Assembly: GCA_017051695.1 (NCBI GenBank)
Contig: JAFIDK010000005.1
Location: 372,001-436,000 of the forward strand
Reading direction: 5' to 3'
DNA: 64,000 nt
DNA from: Algoriphagus aestuarii
Lineage (GTDB): Bacteria; Bacteroidota; Bacteroidia; Cytophagales; Cyclobacteriaceae
Shown here: piece after piece, positions 1 to 7,924 of the stretch
Layout of the letters: each line of letters opens with the position of its first letter
How positions within the stretch are numbered: position 1 is the first letter of the stretch
Program-made: the position numbers and the translations under genes
The notes under the pieces: generated by a model
What the model was told of the DNA's origin: nothing
The model's database searches: none
Seen by the model: only the letters and a program-made list of their open reading frames with translations

Positions 1-305
1 ACGATGTGTTTAAAACAAAAAATGATTTCAGGGTTTCGCTAGCCTTTGGGCCTTCCTTCCAAATAGGAAGTGAAAATGGATACGGAGGTTCATACCTAGT
101 CTATGATGATGTTGAAAATTATTATGTAGACATTAAAAACGTAGAGCGTTTTATCAGATTAGGCTACACCCAACAGGTCATTTTCGACTGGAAAAGCAAG
201 AATGAAAACCGAAGAAACTCTGCTATGGTCAGCATGTCTTCTTTCGGAGGTTATTGGCCTTGGTACCTAATGGCTACTTATCGAATGGGTTTTAAATTGA
301 AGTAG
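1..305 (+). CDS. C-terminal end of an outer-membrane-like protein (partial)
   Basis: The reading frame is open at the left edge, so only the last hundred or so residues are visible; a GTG near the edge is probably internal rather than the true start. The visible part alternates polar and hydrophobic residues, is rich in Tyr, Phe and Gly, and ends in a short strand (YRMGFKLK), which resembles the last strands of an outer-membrane beta-barrel. No family is recognised. The gene is convergent with the phosphotriesterase-like gene that follows. The barrel reading is inference. Confidence 0.55.
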   Translation, partial: DVFKTKNDFRVSLAFGPSFQIGSENGYGGSYLVYDDVENYYVDIKNVERFIRLGYTQQVIFDWKSKNENRRNSAMVSMSSFGGYWPWYLMATYRMGFKLK

Positions 306-329
306 CAACAATTATCCTTTGAGAACAGA

Positions 330-1334
330 TCATTGTCCATTTCCAAAGGCACGTTTCGGATTTTCTTCCAAAAGTAATTTCCAATCAGCTTCTTCAAATC
401 CTTTGGCATTTAATGCTGGCATCAGTTTTTCGAAGATATTAGTAAAGGGCACGAAATCTCCTCCTTCAGGCTTTGATGGATCATACCATCCAGCATCATG
501 GGAAATCAACACATGCTCCAAAATTCCATTTTCCTTTGCAAAAAGTAAGCGGTCTTCGTATTCCTGTAGTCCCCATCCTATTCCATCTAAACTGATCCAA
601 ACTCCGAGCTGAGCAGCGGTTAGGTAATTCTGAAAATCCTGTTCGGCTTGTGCATGCACCCAAACGAATGCCGAAGGATCAATTCCCATTTTTTGTAGAA
701 TTTCCACTTCTTGTTTGGCTGTATTCCAAGTTCCAGTGTGGGAATAAATCAACAAGCCGGTATTTTCATGGGTAATCCCCGCGGCACGTACCAGCTTTGC
801 ATCCACTTCCCGCAATGGTTCTTCTTCATTGACTGAAATTTTGATAAATCCTGGCTTAATTTCCGTATTATCTATTCCTTTTTCAAACTCCCCAATCCAT
901 CGATCTGCCAGTTGTGATGCATTTTCCTGAAAGACAAAACCCGGCAAATATTTACCTCCCACTGCTCCATAAAAGCCAGTATTGGTGATGAATTGGATCC
1001 CTGATTTTTCACTTAGAATTTTAAGCAGCTCTGGATCTTTTGCCAAGTAGGATGGTGTACAATCAAAAATCGTCTTAACCCCATATTTCTTTACCTCCAT
1101 CAAATAGGGCAAAACTTTTTCTATCACCTTGTCCCTTTGGTAGCGATCGGTAGAAACTGAATCCGCTCCTATAAAATCCACTAACATATGCTCATGGACC
1201 AATGTCAGCCCAATAGAATCTAAAGCAATTGGACCATTGACGGAATTGATGCGTTCAGATTCTATTGTTTCGGATTCAGAACAGGAAAACAATAAAAATG
1301 CAATCAGGAGGACGGGACTAAATTTGTAGCGCAT
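330..1334 (-). CDS. Phosphotriesterase-family metallohydrolase, lipoprotein
   Basis: 334 residues with an SPII signal peptide (LLFSC, lipid Cys18), so the enzyme is probably membrane-anchored outside the cytoplasm. The amidohydrolase/PTE metal set is visible: HxH at His47/His49, the bridging (carboxylatable) Lys165 in GFIKIS, His199 in YSHTG, His227 and the catalytic Asp280 in SHDAG. Family members hydrolyse phosphotriesters, lactones or other esters; the substrate cannot be read from sequence. It starts 12 bp after the stop of the DUF4221 lipoprotein gene, so the two are probably co-transcribed. Confidence 0.88.
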   Translation of the reverse strand: MRYKFSPVLLIAFLLFSCSESETIESERINSVNGPIALDSIGLTLVHEHMLVDFIGADSVSTDRYQRDKVIEKVLPYLMEVKKYGVKTIFDCTPSYLAKDPELLKILSEKSGIQFITNTGFYGAVGGKYLPGFVFQENASQLADRWIGEFEKGIDNTEIKPGFIKISVNEEEPLREVDAKLVRAAGITHENTGLLIYSHTGTWNTAKQEVEILQKMGIDPSAFVWVHAQAEQDFQNYLTAAQLGVWISLDGIGWGLQEYEDRLLFAKENGILEHVLISHDAGWYDPSKPEGGDFVPFTNIFEKLMPALNAKGFEEADWKLLLEENPKRAFGNGQ

Positions 1335-1346
1335 ATCTGAAGGTAA

Positions 1347-2480
1347 TTATCTCAACTCATAAAAATAGAAAGTCTGCATATCCTTTTCCACTGCATCAGG
1401 TTCTTCTCCGGGTTTTGTTGTGGAAAACAAAAGATCGCCCACTGACCATAAATTGACATCCAAATTGCCTTGCCAGATCTTCATTTCATCTTTGAAGATC
1501 TGATAATTATACTTAGTCTTATATTTATTAGACAATTCCACATACTCTGGACCACCAACAAAATCTTTTGGCAAATCGTCCACTAAATCCTGGGGTACAA
1601 AACCTGTAAACTGAGTCAAAAGATAACCATTGGTATAGACGAAATTTGAATAATCAGAACTTCCCAAAGCATCTATAAATCCTTGAAATGATTGATCTTC
1701 TTTGGAAGGAGAAATTTGTTTATAGTCATCTCCTGGATCAAGACTAAAACTTTTTTTCAATGTCATATCCGGAATTGAATAGATATACATTTCCGGTGAG
1801 TGCGGAAAAAGTACATGTAAATCCTCGCCTACCAATTTCACAATTGGTTCTAGATTTTTATAAAAACCTGGGTTCAATGCCATTTGACTTTGAGAAGGAA
1901 TAGCAACCGAATGCAAAATATCCAAAGTCTTCCTATCCCGGATCGTCATAAATGGATAGGCTACACTAAAATTCTCTGATTCTTTCACCTCTTTCACATC
2001 TGAATTATCCAGAGAAAATGTATACAAATATTCCCTTAATGGGAGAACTACCCGACTACCTCCTATTCTTCTCGTAACAAGCTCAAAATCAAGCTTCTTT
2101 TCCTCAATTAAATTGAATTCAAGGTCATAAATAATGGCACTTGTAAAAGTAAACACGAGAATTCTATCTTGCCCAAAATAGTTAGCCGACACAAAATACT
2201 GCTGTTTATAACTGTCTTTCCCATCTTCACTGCGATTTACTTTGACAAGAATTTCTCCGGAATTATTCACCCGGAGCAGTTCATTCGTTTTAAAATCATG
2301 AAATAAAAATTCGGAATGGTCGTCTTTTACATCTAGCATTCCCAGCATCGTTAAATGGTCAATCACCAGACTATCAGTGATAACCAATTCGGGAATGTGG
2401 GGTTCTATTTGGCTTTTACCATTTTTTTGGCTACAGGCAAAAAGCAAGGAAAACAGGGCTAACAGTAAAAATTTATTCAT
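1347..2480 (-). CDS. DUF4221-like lipoprotein
   Basis: About 377 residues when started at MNKFLLLALFSLLFACS, a clear lipoprotein signal with an SPII Cys; the frame stays open 35 codons further upstream but that extension has no signal-peptide logic. The body is beta-rich, with repeated strand-turn segments (VITDSLVIDHL, LLRVNNSGEIL) suggesting a beta-propeller. It resembles DUF4221 proteins, a Bacteroidetes family without known function, and the paralogous gene at 33231-34370. It precedes the phosphotriesterase-like gene in a probable two-gene operon. Confidence 0.72.
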   Translation of the reverse strand: MNKFLLLALFSLLFACSQKNGKSQIEPHIPELVITDSLVIDHLTMLGMLDVKDDHSEFLFHDFKTNELLRVNNSGEILVKVNRSEDGKDSYKQQYFVSANYFGQDRILVFTFTSAIIYDLEFNLIEEKKLDFELVTRRIGGSRVVLPLREYLYTFSLDNSDVKEVKESENFSVAYPFMTIRDRKTLDILHSVAIPSQSQMALNPGFYKNLEPIVKLVGEDLHVLFPHSPEMYIYSIPDMTLKKSFSLDPGDDYKQISPSKEDQSFQGFIDALGSSDYSNFVYTNGYLLTQFTGFVPQDLVDDLPKDFVGGPEYVELSNKYKTKYNYQIFKDEMKIWQGNLDVNLWSVGDLLFSTTKPGEEPDAVEKDMQTFYFYELR

Positions 2481-2564
2481 GACATCTGGTTTACTAACAA
2501 GATAGGTAGTGGAAATGAAAACTGAAAGACAAAAACCAAAATACCCGGCCATTGTTATGAATGC

Positions 2565-3014
2565 ATGGCTATTCAAAAAATCCAAATCCTACTTCTATTC
2601 ATGTTCACTCCACTTTCTGTCTTTTCTCAGCAGCTTACTTCTTACCAATGGAAAAATCGGCTTGTTCTCATTCATACTGTTAACTCCCAAAATCCACTTT
2701 TTAATAAACAAGTCTTGGAGCTGGAAAATCACTTGAAAGGATTGGAAGAAAGGAGAATCGTTGTATTTAAATTTTTACCTGGTTTATACCAAAAAGGATT
2801 CGATGATGCCTCCTCATGGGAAAAATTTCAGGAAAATCAGGGAAAATATGGAAGAACTGAAACTGACTTTGAAATTATCCTAGTTGGTCTGGATGGAAGC
2901 GTGAAACTTCGAAAAAATGATATTTTGTCGGCGGAAGATCTGTTTAAAACAATTGACCAAATGCCCATGAGGCAATCTGAAATCCGAAAGAAAAAGGATG
3001 GTTCCAACTTTTAA
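2565..3014 (+). CDS. DUF4174 domain protein, exported
   Basis: 149 residues with an N-terminal signal peptide ending near VFSQQ. The mature part carries the DUF4174 signature: YQWKNRLVLI near the start, FEIILVGLDGSVKLR in the middle and IDQMPMRQSEIR at the end. The fold is thought to be thioredoxin-like, but the CxxC pair is absent, so redox chemistry is unlikely. It is divergent from the DUF4221 lipoprotein, with about 85 bp between the two starts. Function unknown. Confidence 0.82.
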   Translation: MAIQKIQILLLFMFTPLSVFSQQLTSYQWKNRLVLIHTVNSQNPLFNKQVLELENHLKGLEERRIVVFKFLPGLYQKGFDDASSWEKFQENQGKYGRTETDFEIILVGLDGSVKLRKNDILSAEDLFKTIDQMPMRQSEIRKKKDGSNF

Positions 3015-3035
3015 TTGAAACCTGCCATACCTACT

Positions 3036-3067
3036 TAAAACAAAAAACCCAGGCTAAAAAACCTGGG
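3036..3067 (-). terminator. Rho-independent terminator after the DUF4136 gene
   Basis: On the minus strand a CCCAGG/CCTGGG six-pair stem with an eight-base loop is followed by a T-rich run (TTTTTTGTTTT). It lies about 20 bp past the stop codon of the DUF4136 lipoprotein gene. Confidence 0.75.
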
Positions 3068-3088
3068 GCTGATTGGTTGATCTATTAA

Positions 3089-3679
3089 TTATTGTGAGTT
3101 CGTATCAAACTGATTGAAATCAAAGTCTTCAAAAATTGCACCTACTTTGTTTTCTAAATTGGTCTTGTTTTCAATGTCTTTTTCCTCCAAAGCTCCAGAG
3201 GCATAACCTTGCCAAATCTGATTTCCTGATTTGGAATCCAGGAAGTTAATTAAAACCGTACCTTCATCCACTGGAATCATCTGAACCGATTCAGACCTTG
3301 GACCAAATCCTAAATAATCCTGTCCATTGTCCAAAATATACTTTCTCAATTCCGTCTCATCTTCTAGAATATTAAAATTGATCAGCATTTCGGGATTCCT
3401 GTTATCTTTTTTAAAACCTCTTGCGGCCAGCTGCAGCTCTATGGCTTCTTTTATCATTTTTTGAGAAGATTCATTATTGAAAATCAAAGCTTCATCGGGA
3501 CCAACAAGTGCATAGATACTTGGGATATTCTGCTTTTCTGAAAGCCAAGCATAGGTATCATAATTGGAAAGGCCAGCATCTCCATCTTCTCTGGTTACTA
3601 CCTTCATTCCATTATTTGAGCAGGATACAAAGGCGAGACTGGTAAATGTGGCTATCAATAAATAGGTTAATTTTTTCAT
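3089..3679 (-). CDS. DUF4136 lipoprotein
   Basis: 196 residues with an SPII signal (LAFVSCS, Cys20). The body fits DUF4136: a YDTYAWL motif after the N-terminus, a central helix (MIKEAIELQLAARGFKK) followed by PEMLINFN, and a late strand LINFLDSKSGNQIWQGYA. Such proteins are small envelope lipoproteins of unknown role. It has its own terminator and stands alone. The final 20 residues are acidic and look disordered. Confidence 0.82.
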   Translation of the reverse strand: MKKLTYLLIATFTSLAFVSCSNNGMKVVTREDGDAGLSNYDTYAWLSEKQNIPSIYALVGPDEALIFNNESSQKMIKEAIELQLAARGFKKDNRNPEMLINFNILEDETELRKYILDNGQDYLGFGPRSESVQMIPVDEGTVLINFLDSKSGNQIWQGYASGALEEKDIENKTNLENKVGAIFEDFDFNQFDTNSQ

Positions 3680-3998
3680 GATTTTGGAGTTTTAAGGTGA
3701 AACAAATCGAAAGGAAATGTCACTATAGACCTGATTGGGGTAAAAAGCTCTGTTTGAAACAGGTTCAATCTATTTTCCTTTCTATATACCTATTAAGTCG
3801 CCAAGACCATTCCAGAGTTTCAAAACACCCCTAAAAATACTAAAACGCAGATTTTCAATTACTTAAAAACATCCATTGTGGATTAAAATCAACAAATCGG
3901 GAATATTCTTTCAAAGCATCTGACCAAATGACATAATCGCTAAAATAAAAAAACCGGGCTGGAGGCCCGGTTAAATGTTGGTCTAGTGAATCAAACTA
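3680..3998. other. Gap between folE and the DUF4136 gene
   Basis: About 320 bp, AT-rich, holding the folE terminator at its right end and presumably the promoter of the DUF4136 gene on the minus strand. I see no convincing coding potential, RNA gene or repeat in it. Confidence 0.5.
3946..3972 (-). terminator. Rho-independent terminator after folE
   Basis: On the minus strand an eight-pair stem AACCGGGC/GCCCGGTT with a five-base loop is followed by six T. It sits 27 bp after the folE stop and closes the PTPS-folE operon. Confidence 0.85.
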
Positions 3999-4703
3999 TT
4001 ATTTTTCCAATGAAATGTATTTCAAAAATTCATTTCTGGACTGCTCATCTTTTTCAAACTTACCCGAGAAAAATGACGTCACTGTGGAGCTACTTATATC
4101 CTGCACTCCTCTCGAACTCACACACATGTGATTTGCATCCATGATTACGGCCACATCATCGGTTTTCAAAACTTCTTTAAGTTCATTCCCGATTTGCATG
4201 GTCAACCTTTCCTGAACCTGAGGTCTTTTGGCAAAGTATTGAACGATCCTGTTGATTTTAGAAAGTCCGATTACTTCTCCACCGGAAATATAGGCAACAT
4301 GGGCTTTACCGTAAATCGGCACGAAATGGTGCTCGCAGTGCGAATGAAATGTGATGTCTTTCTCCACCAGCATCTCATTATATTTATACTTGTTTTCAAA
4401 AAGTTTGGCGGTAGGCTTATTCTTTGGATTCAATCCGCTAAATACTTCTTTGACATACATTTTAGCCACTCGATGTGGAGTCCCTTTCAGACTATCGTCG
4501 GTCAGGTCCAAGCCCATGATATGCATGATTTCGCGGAAATGCTTTTCGATCAACTCGATTTTAAGCTCATCATCCATTTCAAATGCATCTTCCCTTAGTG
4601 GTGTTTCTAGGGAAGTTCCTACATGCTCCTCGCCTAGTTCCTCAAATGATGCTCTGGAGATATTAATTCCCATCGTATTCAACAAAGTTTCTTTCCGTTT
4701 CAT
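3999..4703 (-). CDS. folE: GTP cyclohydrolase I
   Basis: Converts GTP to 7,8-dihydroneopterin triphosphate, the first step of folate, biopterin and queuosine synthesis. The conserved core is complete: GTPHRVAKMY, SHCEHHFVP with zinc ligands Cys123 and His126, Cys194 in NHMCVSSRGV, and the C-terminal block RNEFL. The first 45 residues are an acidic extension. The chosen start overlaps the PTPS gene by 41 bp; Met11 (start at 4673) would reduce the overlap to 11 bp and is an equally possible start. The gene follows PTPS on the same strand, so both probably feed one pterin pathway. Confidence 0.95.
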   Translation of the reverse strand: MKRKETLLNTMGINISRASFEELGEEHVGTSLETPLREDAFEMDDELKIELIEKHFREIMHIMGLDLTDDSLKGTPHRVAKMYVKEVFSGLNPKNKPTAKLFENKYKYNEMLVEKDITFHSHCEHHFVPIYGKAHVAYISGGEVIGLSKINRIVQYFAKRPQVQERLTMQIGNELKEVLKTDDVAVIMDANHMCVSSRGVQDISSSTVTSFFSGKFEKDEQSRNEFLKYISLEK

Positions 4704-5073
4704 AAAGTCGAATCTTTAATTCGAATTTCCGATCAATTTTTTCCCTCAAAATATTCCAAATAACCACTGCAATGTTTTCGGCGGTTGGGTTAAGTTGACT
4801 GAATTCATCGGTATCCAGGTTTAAATTTTTATGATCAAATCTATTCAAAACATGCTCTTTGATCAGATCGCTGAGCAATTTCATATCGTAAACATAGCCG
4901 GTTGCCGGATCTACATCTCCTCTCAAAATCACGATCAACTCATAATTATGACCATGATAATGGGGATTATTACACTTTCCGAAAAAAGCTTGATTCTGCT
5001 CCTCTGTCCATTCTGGGTTGTTTAAACGATGAGCGGCATTAAAATGCTCTTTTCTAAATACGGTAACTTTCAT
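4663..5073 (-). CDS. 6-pyruvoyltetrahydropterin synthase / QueD family protein
   Basis: 136 residues of COG0720. Visible are the zinc histidines (His15 and the HGH at 40-42), catalytic-type Cys34 in GKCNNP, FDHKNLN and YETERN. The Cys-x5-HGH spacing matches the PTPS-II type, including the animal enzyme, rather than the Cys-x3-HGH of QueD. That favours conversion of dihydroneopterin triphosphate to 6-pyruvoyltetrahydropterin over queuosine synthesis, though COG0720 enzymes can be promiscuous. It overlaps the 5' end of folE, whose product is its substrate. Confidence 0.88.
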   Translation of the reverse strand: MKVTVFRKEHFNAAHRLNNPEWTEEQNQAFFGKCNNPHYHGHNYELIVILRGDVDPATGYVYDMKLLSDLIKEHVLNRFDHKNLNLDTDEFSQLNPTAENIAVVIWNILREKIDRKFELKIRLYETERNFVEYDGN

Positions 5074-5343
5074 GCGCTTATTGAACAGAGGTAGATTTAA
5101 TTTTGTTTATCTTTTTCGAAATAATTTTAAACACAATCAGTAATCTCCTACTGTTCAGTAATTTAATTTTTAAACAGGCTGCAAAACTACAGAATAATAT
5201 TTCGCGATGAAAGACGTTGAGTAATCATGCTCCCAATTAACCAAAAGAATCCTTTATTAGGTTCCAAACTCAACGATTAGTTCAATAACAAAATTTAGTA
5301 ATGTTCTGAGCGCTTGGAACTTTTATTCCATTATTGAACCTTG

Positions 5344-5351
5344 TACCTTTG
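5344..5351 (+). promoter_or_regulatory. Candidate Bacteroidetes -7 element before an L,D-transpeptidase gene
   Basis: TACCTTTG fits the Bacteroidetes -7 consensus TAnnTTTG and ends 18 bp before the start codon. No well-placed -33 TTG box is seen at the usual spacing, so the call is tentative. Confidence 0.35.
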
Positions 5352-5369
5352 TAAAATCACCCGAATTAC

Positions 5370-6074
5370 ATGATTTCAACAAACTTATTACTACCCATAC
5401 TTTGGATTTTCAGCTTTGCATTCTCTTCTGAAGAAGCAAAACCCATCGAAAAGGTAATCACTGAGAATTCAATTTCACTTTATGACCAACTTGCAGAGAA
5501 AACTGAAATCCTTCCTAAAAAGGAGGTTTTTGAAATTGCTCTAAAAGGTTGGCAAAAATTGAACTCGGATATGAAATCCAAAGTCATTACTATCATTGAT
5601 TTCAGTCTTCCTTCTACCGAAAAACGCCTTTGGATCATCGATCCTACAAATCAATTGGTGCTTTTAAATACCGTAGTTTCTCATGGTAGAAATTCCGGAA
5701 ATCTGATGGCAAGTAAATTTTCCAATAAACCTGAATCTTATCAAAGCAGCTTAGGCTTCTATAAAACTGCAGAAACTTATCAGGGCAAACATGGGTATTC
5801 TTTACGTCTTGATGGGTTAGAGCAAGGGTTTAATGACCAGGCAAGAAACCGCGCGATTGTGATTCATGGAGCAGATTATGCCCGGGAAGAATTTGCAAAG
5901 ACTACAGGAAGACTCGGAAGGAGCTTGGGCTGTCCGGCTCTCCCGACAGAAATTTCTTCCAAAGCAATTGATTTCATCAAAGATGGATCCCTTCTTTTCA
6001 TTTATGGACAGGATGAGTCGTATCTTAAATCTTCAACCCTGATTCGTTCTTTGGAGAAACTTTCAGCTCCTTGA
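5370..6074 (+). CDS. Murein L,D-transpeptidase catalytic-domain family protein
   Basis: 234 residues with an N-terminal signal peptide (LLLPILWIFSFAFSS). The C-terminal half is YkuD-like: YSLRLDGLE, His166 in IVIHGADY and catalytic Cys188 in GRSLGCPALP. The motif differs from the classical SHGC and matches the murein L,D-transpeptidase catalytic-domain family of Gram-negatives. It probably forms or edits 3-3 peptide crosslinks or anchors proteins to murein. The 3' end overlaps the convergent neighbouring L,D-transpeptidase gene by 50 bp. Confidence 0.85.
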   Translation: MISTNLLLPILWIFSFAFSSEEAKPIEKVITENSISLYDQLAEKTEILPKKEVFEIALKGWQKLNSDMKSKVITIIDFSLPSTEKRLWIIDPTNQLVLLNTVVSHGRNSGNLMASKFSNKPESYQSSLGFYKTAETYQGKHGYSLRLDGLEQGFNDQARNRAIVIHGADYAREEFAKTTGRLGRSLGCPALPTEISSKAIDFIKDGSLLFIYGQDESYLKSSTLIRSLEKLSAP

Positions 6075-7713
6075 TCACAGATGCATCTCTGTTGTAAATA
6101 TCCGGTCTGAAATGTCCATTTCCGCTTTCATCTGCCCAAAAAGTAAGGTATAGTAACAATACAGGGACTTCACGGTCCAATTTTACCACTTCCTCATTTT
6201 CCTGATTCATGGCCAATTGGATTTTTTCCTTGGTCCACTTTTTATCATTCAGTAAGGTTTCGGCAAATTTTTCCGGATATTGGATTCGGATACATCCGTG
6301 ACTCAATGCCCTACTTTCCCTTGCAAATAGACTTCTTGCTGGCGTATCATGAATGTAAATGTTGTAATCGTTTGGAAACATAAATTTCACTAAGCCTAGG
6401 GAATTGGACCCTCCCGGTTTTTGACGGATTCTATAGGGGAAATTTTCACCTTCTTTTCCAGACCAATTAACTTGCTTTGGATTCAATACTTCACCAGAAT
6501 TTGAAACTACCTCCATATTCTTTTCAGCCAGATAATCTCCATTTTTCCTCACGGAAGGAATGATTTCATCAGAAGTAATAGAAGGAGGGATATTCCAATA
6601 AGGGCTAAAAACGATGTAACTCATGGGAGCTGTAAACACCGGAGACTCGTTGTATTCTTTACCCACGATTACTTTCGCAGTGAGAGTGGTATCACCATCT
6701 TTGAAATAATCCAGCTGATAATTGGCGATGTTTACTAAAACCAATTCCTTTTCCAAATCGATTTCAGGCATCCATCTCATCCGCTCCATGTTTGCAGCAG
6801 CTATTTCAATCAGCTTTTCGGGGGAATCATTCAAGAATTCTGAGGTCAATTCACCGATGGCGCCATCCGGATTCATTCCGTTTTCAAGTTGGTAAGCTTT
6901 CAATCCTTCCAACATGGTCGAATCAAATACTAGTTTATCCTCTATTTTATAATCATCCAAAAATCCCCAAAACTGTAATCGCTCTCTCAGTTTAGGCACT
7001 GACTCATTTCGATCTCCTACTTTAAGCGTAGTTTCAAAACGAACTTGTTTCCAGGTCAAAGTGTCTTCACCCATCTTATCGTAAAGTTCCTGGATAACTT
7101 GACGACCATTTTTATACATCGTTAATTTTGGATAAAGACTTTCTAATGCATCCCTGATATCTCCACCTTCCGCTACTTCATCCAATAACTCAATCCGATT
7201 TAGGGTAGACTCCTTTGCAGCAAGTTTCCAATAGGATCCTCTGGCTTCAGGGGCCACTTTTCCTATCTCCAGATCTTTTGCAAGTCTCAGAAATGCATCA
7301 GTCATCAAAAAATCCAAGTCCACCAATTCAGGAGTGGATTTTGGTTTTAGAATCTTTCTTTTGCTCTGGATTTCTTCAAAAAAAGAAAGAATTAACCCTT
7401 GATTATAATCTTCGGGATTTAAGCCATCAAACTTTATAGATTCAATTTCCTCTAGAAAATCTTCCGCTAAGGAATTGATTTTTCCGTTTTTTGACCAGAC
7501 TTCTTCAAATTCTCTTGCCTCATAAAATGCCAGTATTTCCTCAGAAGTTTGAAGTTTCTCACCATTTACTTCGATGAAGTTTTGATCTTCATCATTGCTC
7601 AATCTCAATTCGATTTCTTCTGTCAAATCAGATCTTCGAAGGCGTGAAACAAGAAATACAGCCGCAACAATTGTAAATACAGCTAGGATGAGTAGAATTG
7701 GTTTATTTTTCAT
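6025..7713 (-). CDS. L,D-transpeptidase with peptidoglycan-binding domain (YcbB/LdtD type)
   Basis: 562 residues: an N-terminal membrane anchor (residues 5-23), a scaffold domain containing FDGLNPEDYN and EIGKVAPEARG, a peptidoglycan-binding domain (LRERLQFWG...LKAYQLENGMNPDGAIG, about 240-290) and the catalytic domain with PYWNIPPSI, IYIHDTPARSLF and SHGCIRI (Cys474). The layout matches E. coli YcbB, which makes 3-3 crosslinks. It is a close paralogue of the adjacent 553-residue protein and is separated from it by a terminator, so it may have its own promoter. Confidence 0.92.
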   Translation of the reverse strand: MKNKPILLILAVFTIVAAVFLVSRLRRSDLTEEIELRLSNDEDQNFIEVNGEKLQTSEEILAFYEAREFEEVWSKNGKINSLAEDFLEEIESIKFDGLNPEDYNQGLILSFFEEIQSKRKILKPKSTPELVDLDFLMTDAFLRLAKDLEIGKVAPEARGSYWKLAAKESTLNRIELLDEVAEGGDIRDALESLYPKLTMYKNGRQVIQELYDKMGEDTLTWKQVRFETTLKVGDRNESVPKLRERLQFWGFLDDYKIEDKLVFDSTMLEGLKAYQLENGMNPDGAIGELTSEFLNDSPEKLIEIAAANMERMRWMPEIDLEKELVLVNIANYQLDYFKDGDTTLTAKVIVGKEYNESPVFTAPMSYIVFSPYWNIPPSITSDEIIPSVRKNGDYLAEKNMEVVSNSGEVLNPKQVNWSGKEGENFPYRIRQKPGGSNSLGLVKFMFPNDYNIYIHDTPARSLFARESRALSHGCIRIQYPEKFAETLLNDKKWTKEKIQLAMNQENEEVVKLDREVPVLLLYLTFWADESGNGHFRPDIYNRDASVIKELKVSPKNESGLKI

Positions 7714-7841
7714 AGTTCAAATCGGGTTCATTTTTGAAACCTCCCATAAGCACTATCCAATTCTGATGCTTCAAATTCGATTTCCAGAAAAACCTATTGA
7801 TTGTCCCCCTAGAATACTTTAATAGGCATTTTTCATGGTCG

Positions 7842-7877
7842 AAAAAAAAATCCATTCAAGAATATCTCAAATGGATT
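7842..7877 (-). terminator. Rho-independent terminator after the kds/L,D-transpeptidase operon
   Basis: On the minus strand AATCCATT/AATGGATT arms enclose a 13-base loop and are followed by at least seven T. It lies about 50 bp after the stop of the 553-residue L,D-transpeptidase. Confidence 0.65.
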
Positions 7878-7924
7878 AGTGTAACTATTTTCCTGTTTTG
7901 GGGATTTTCTTCAAAAACTTCCCA

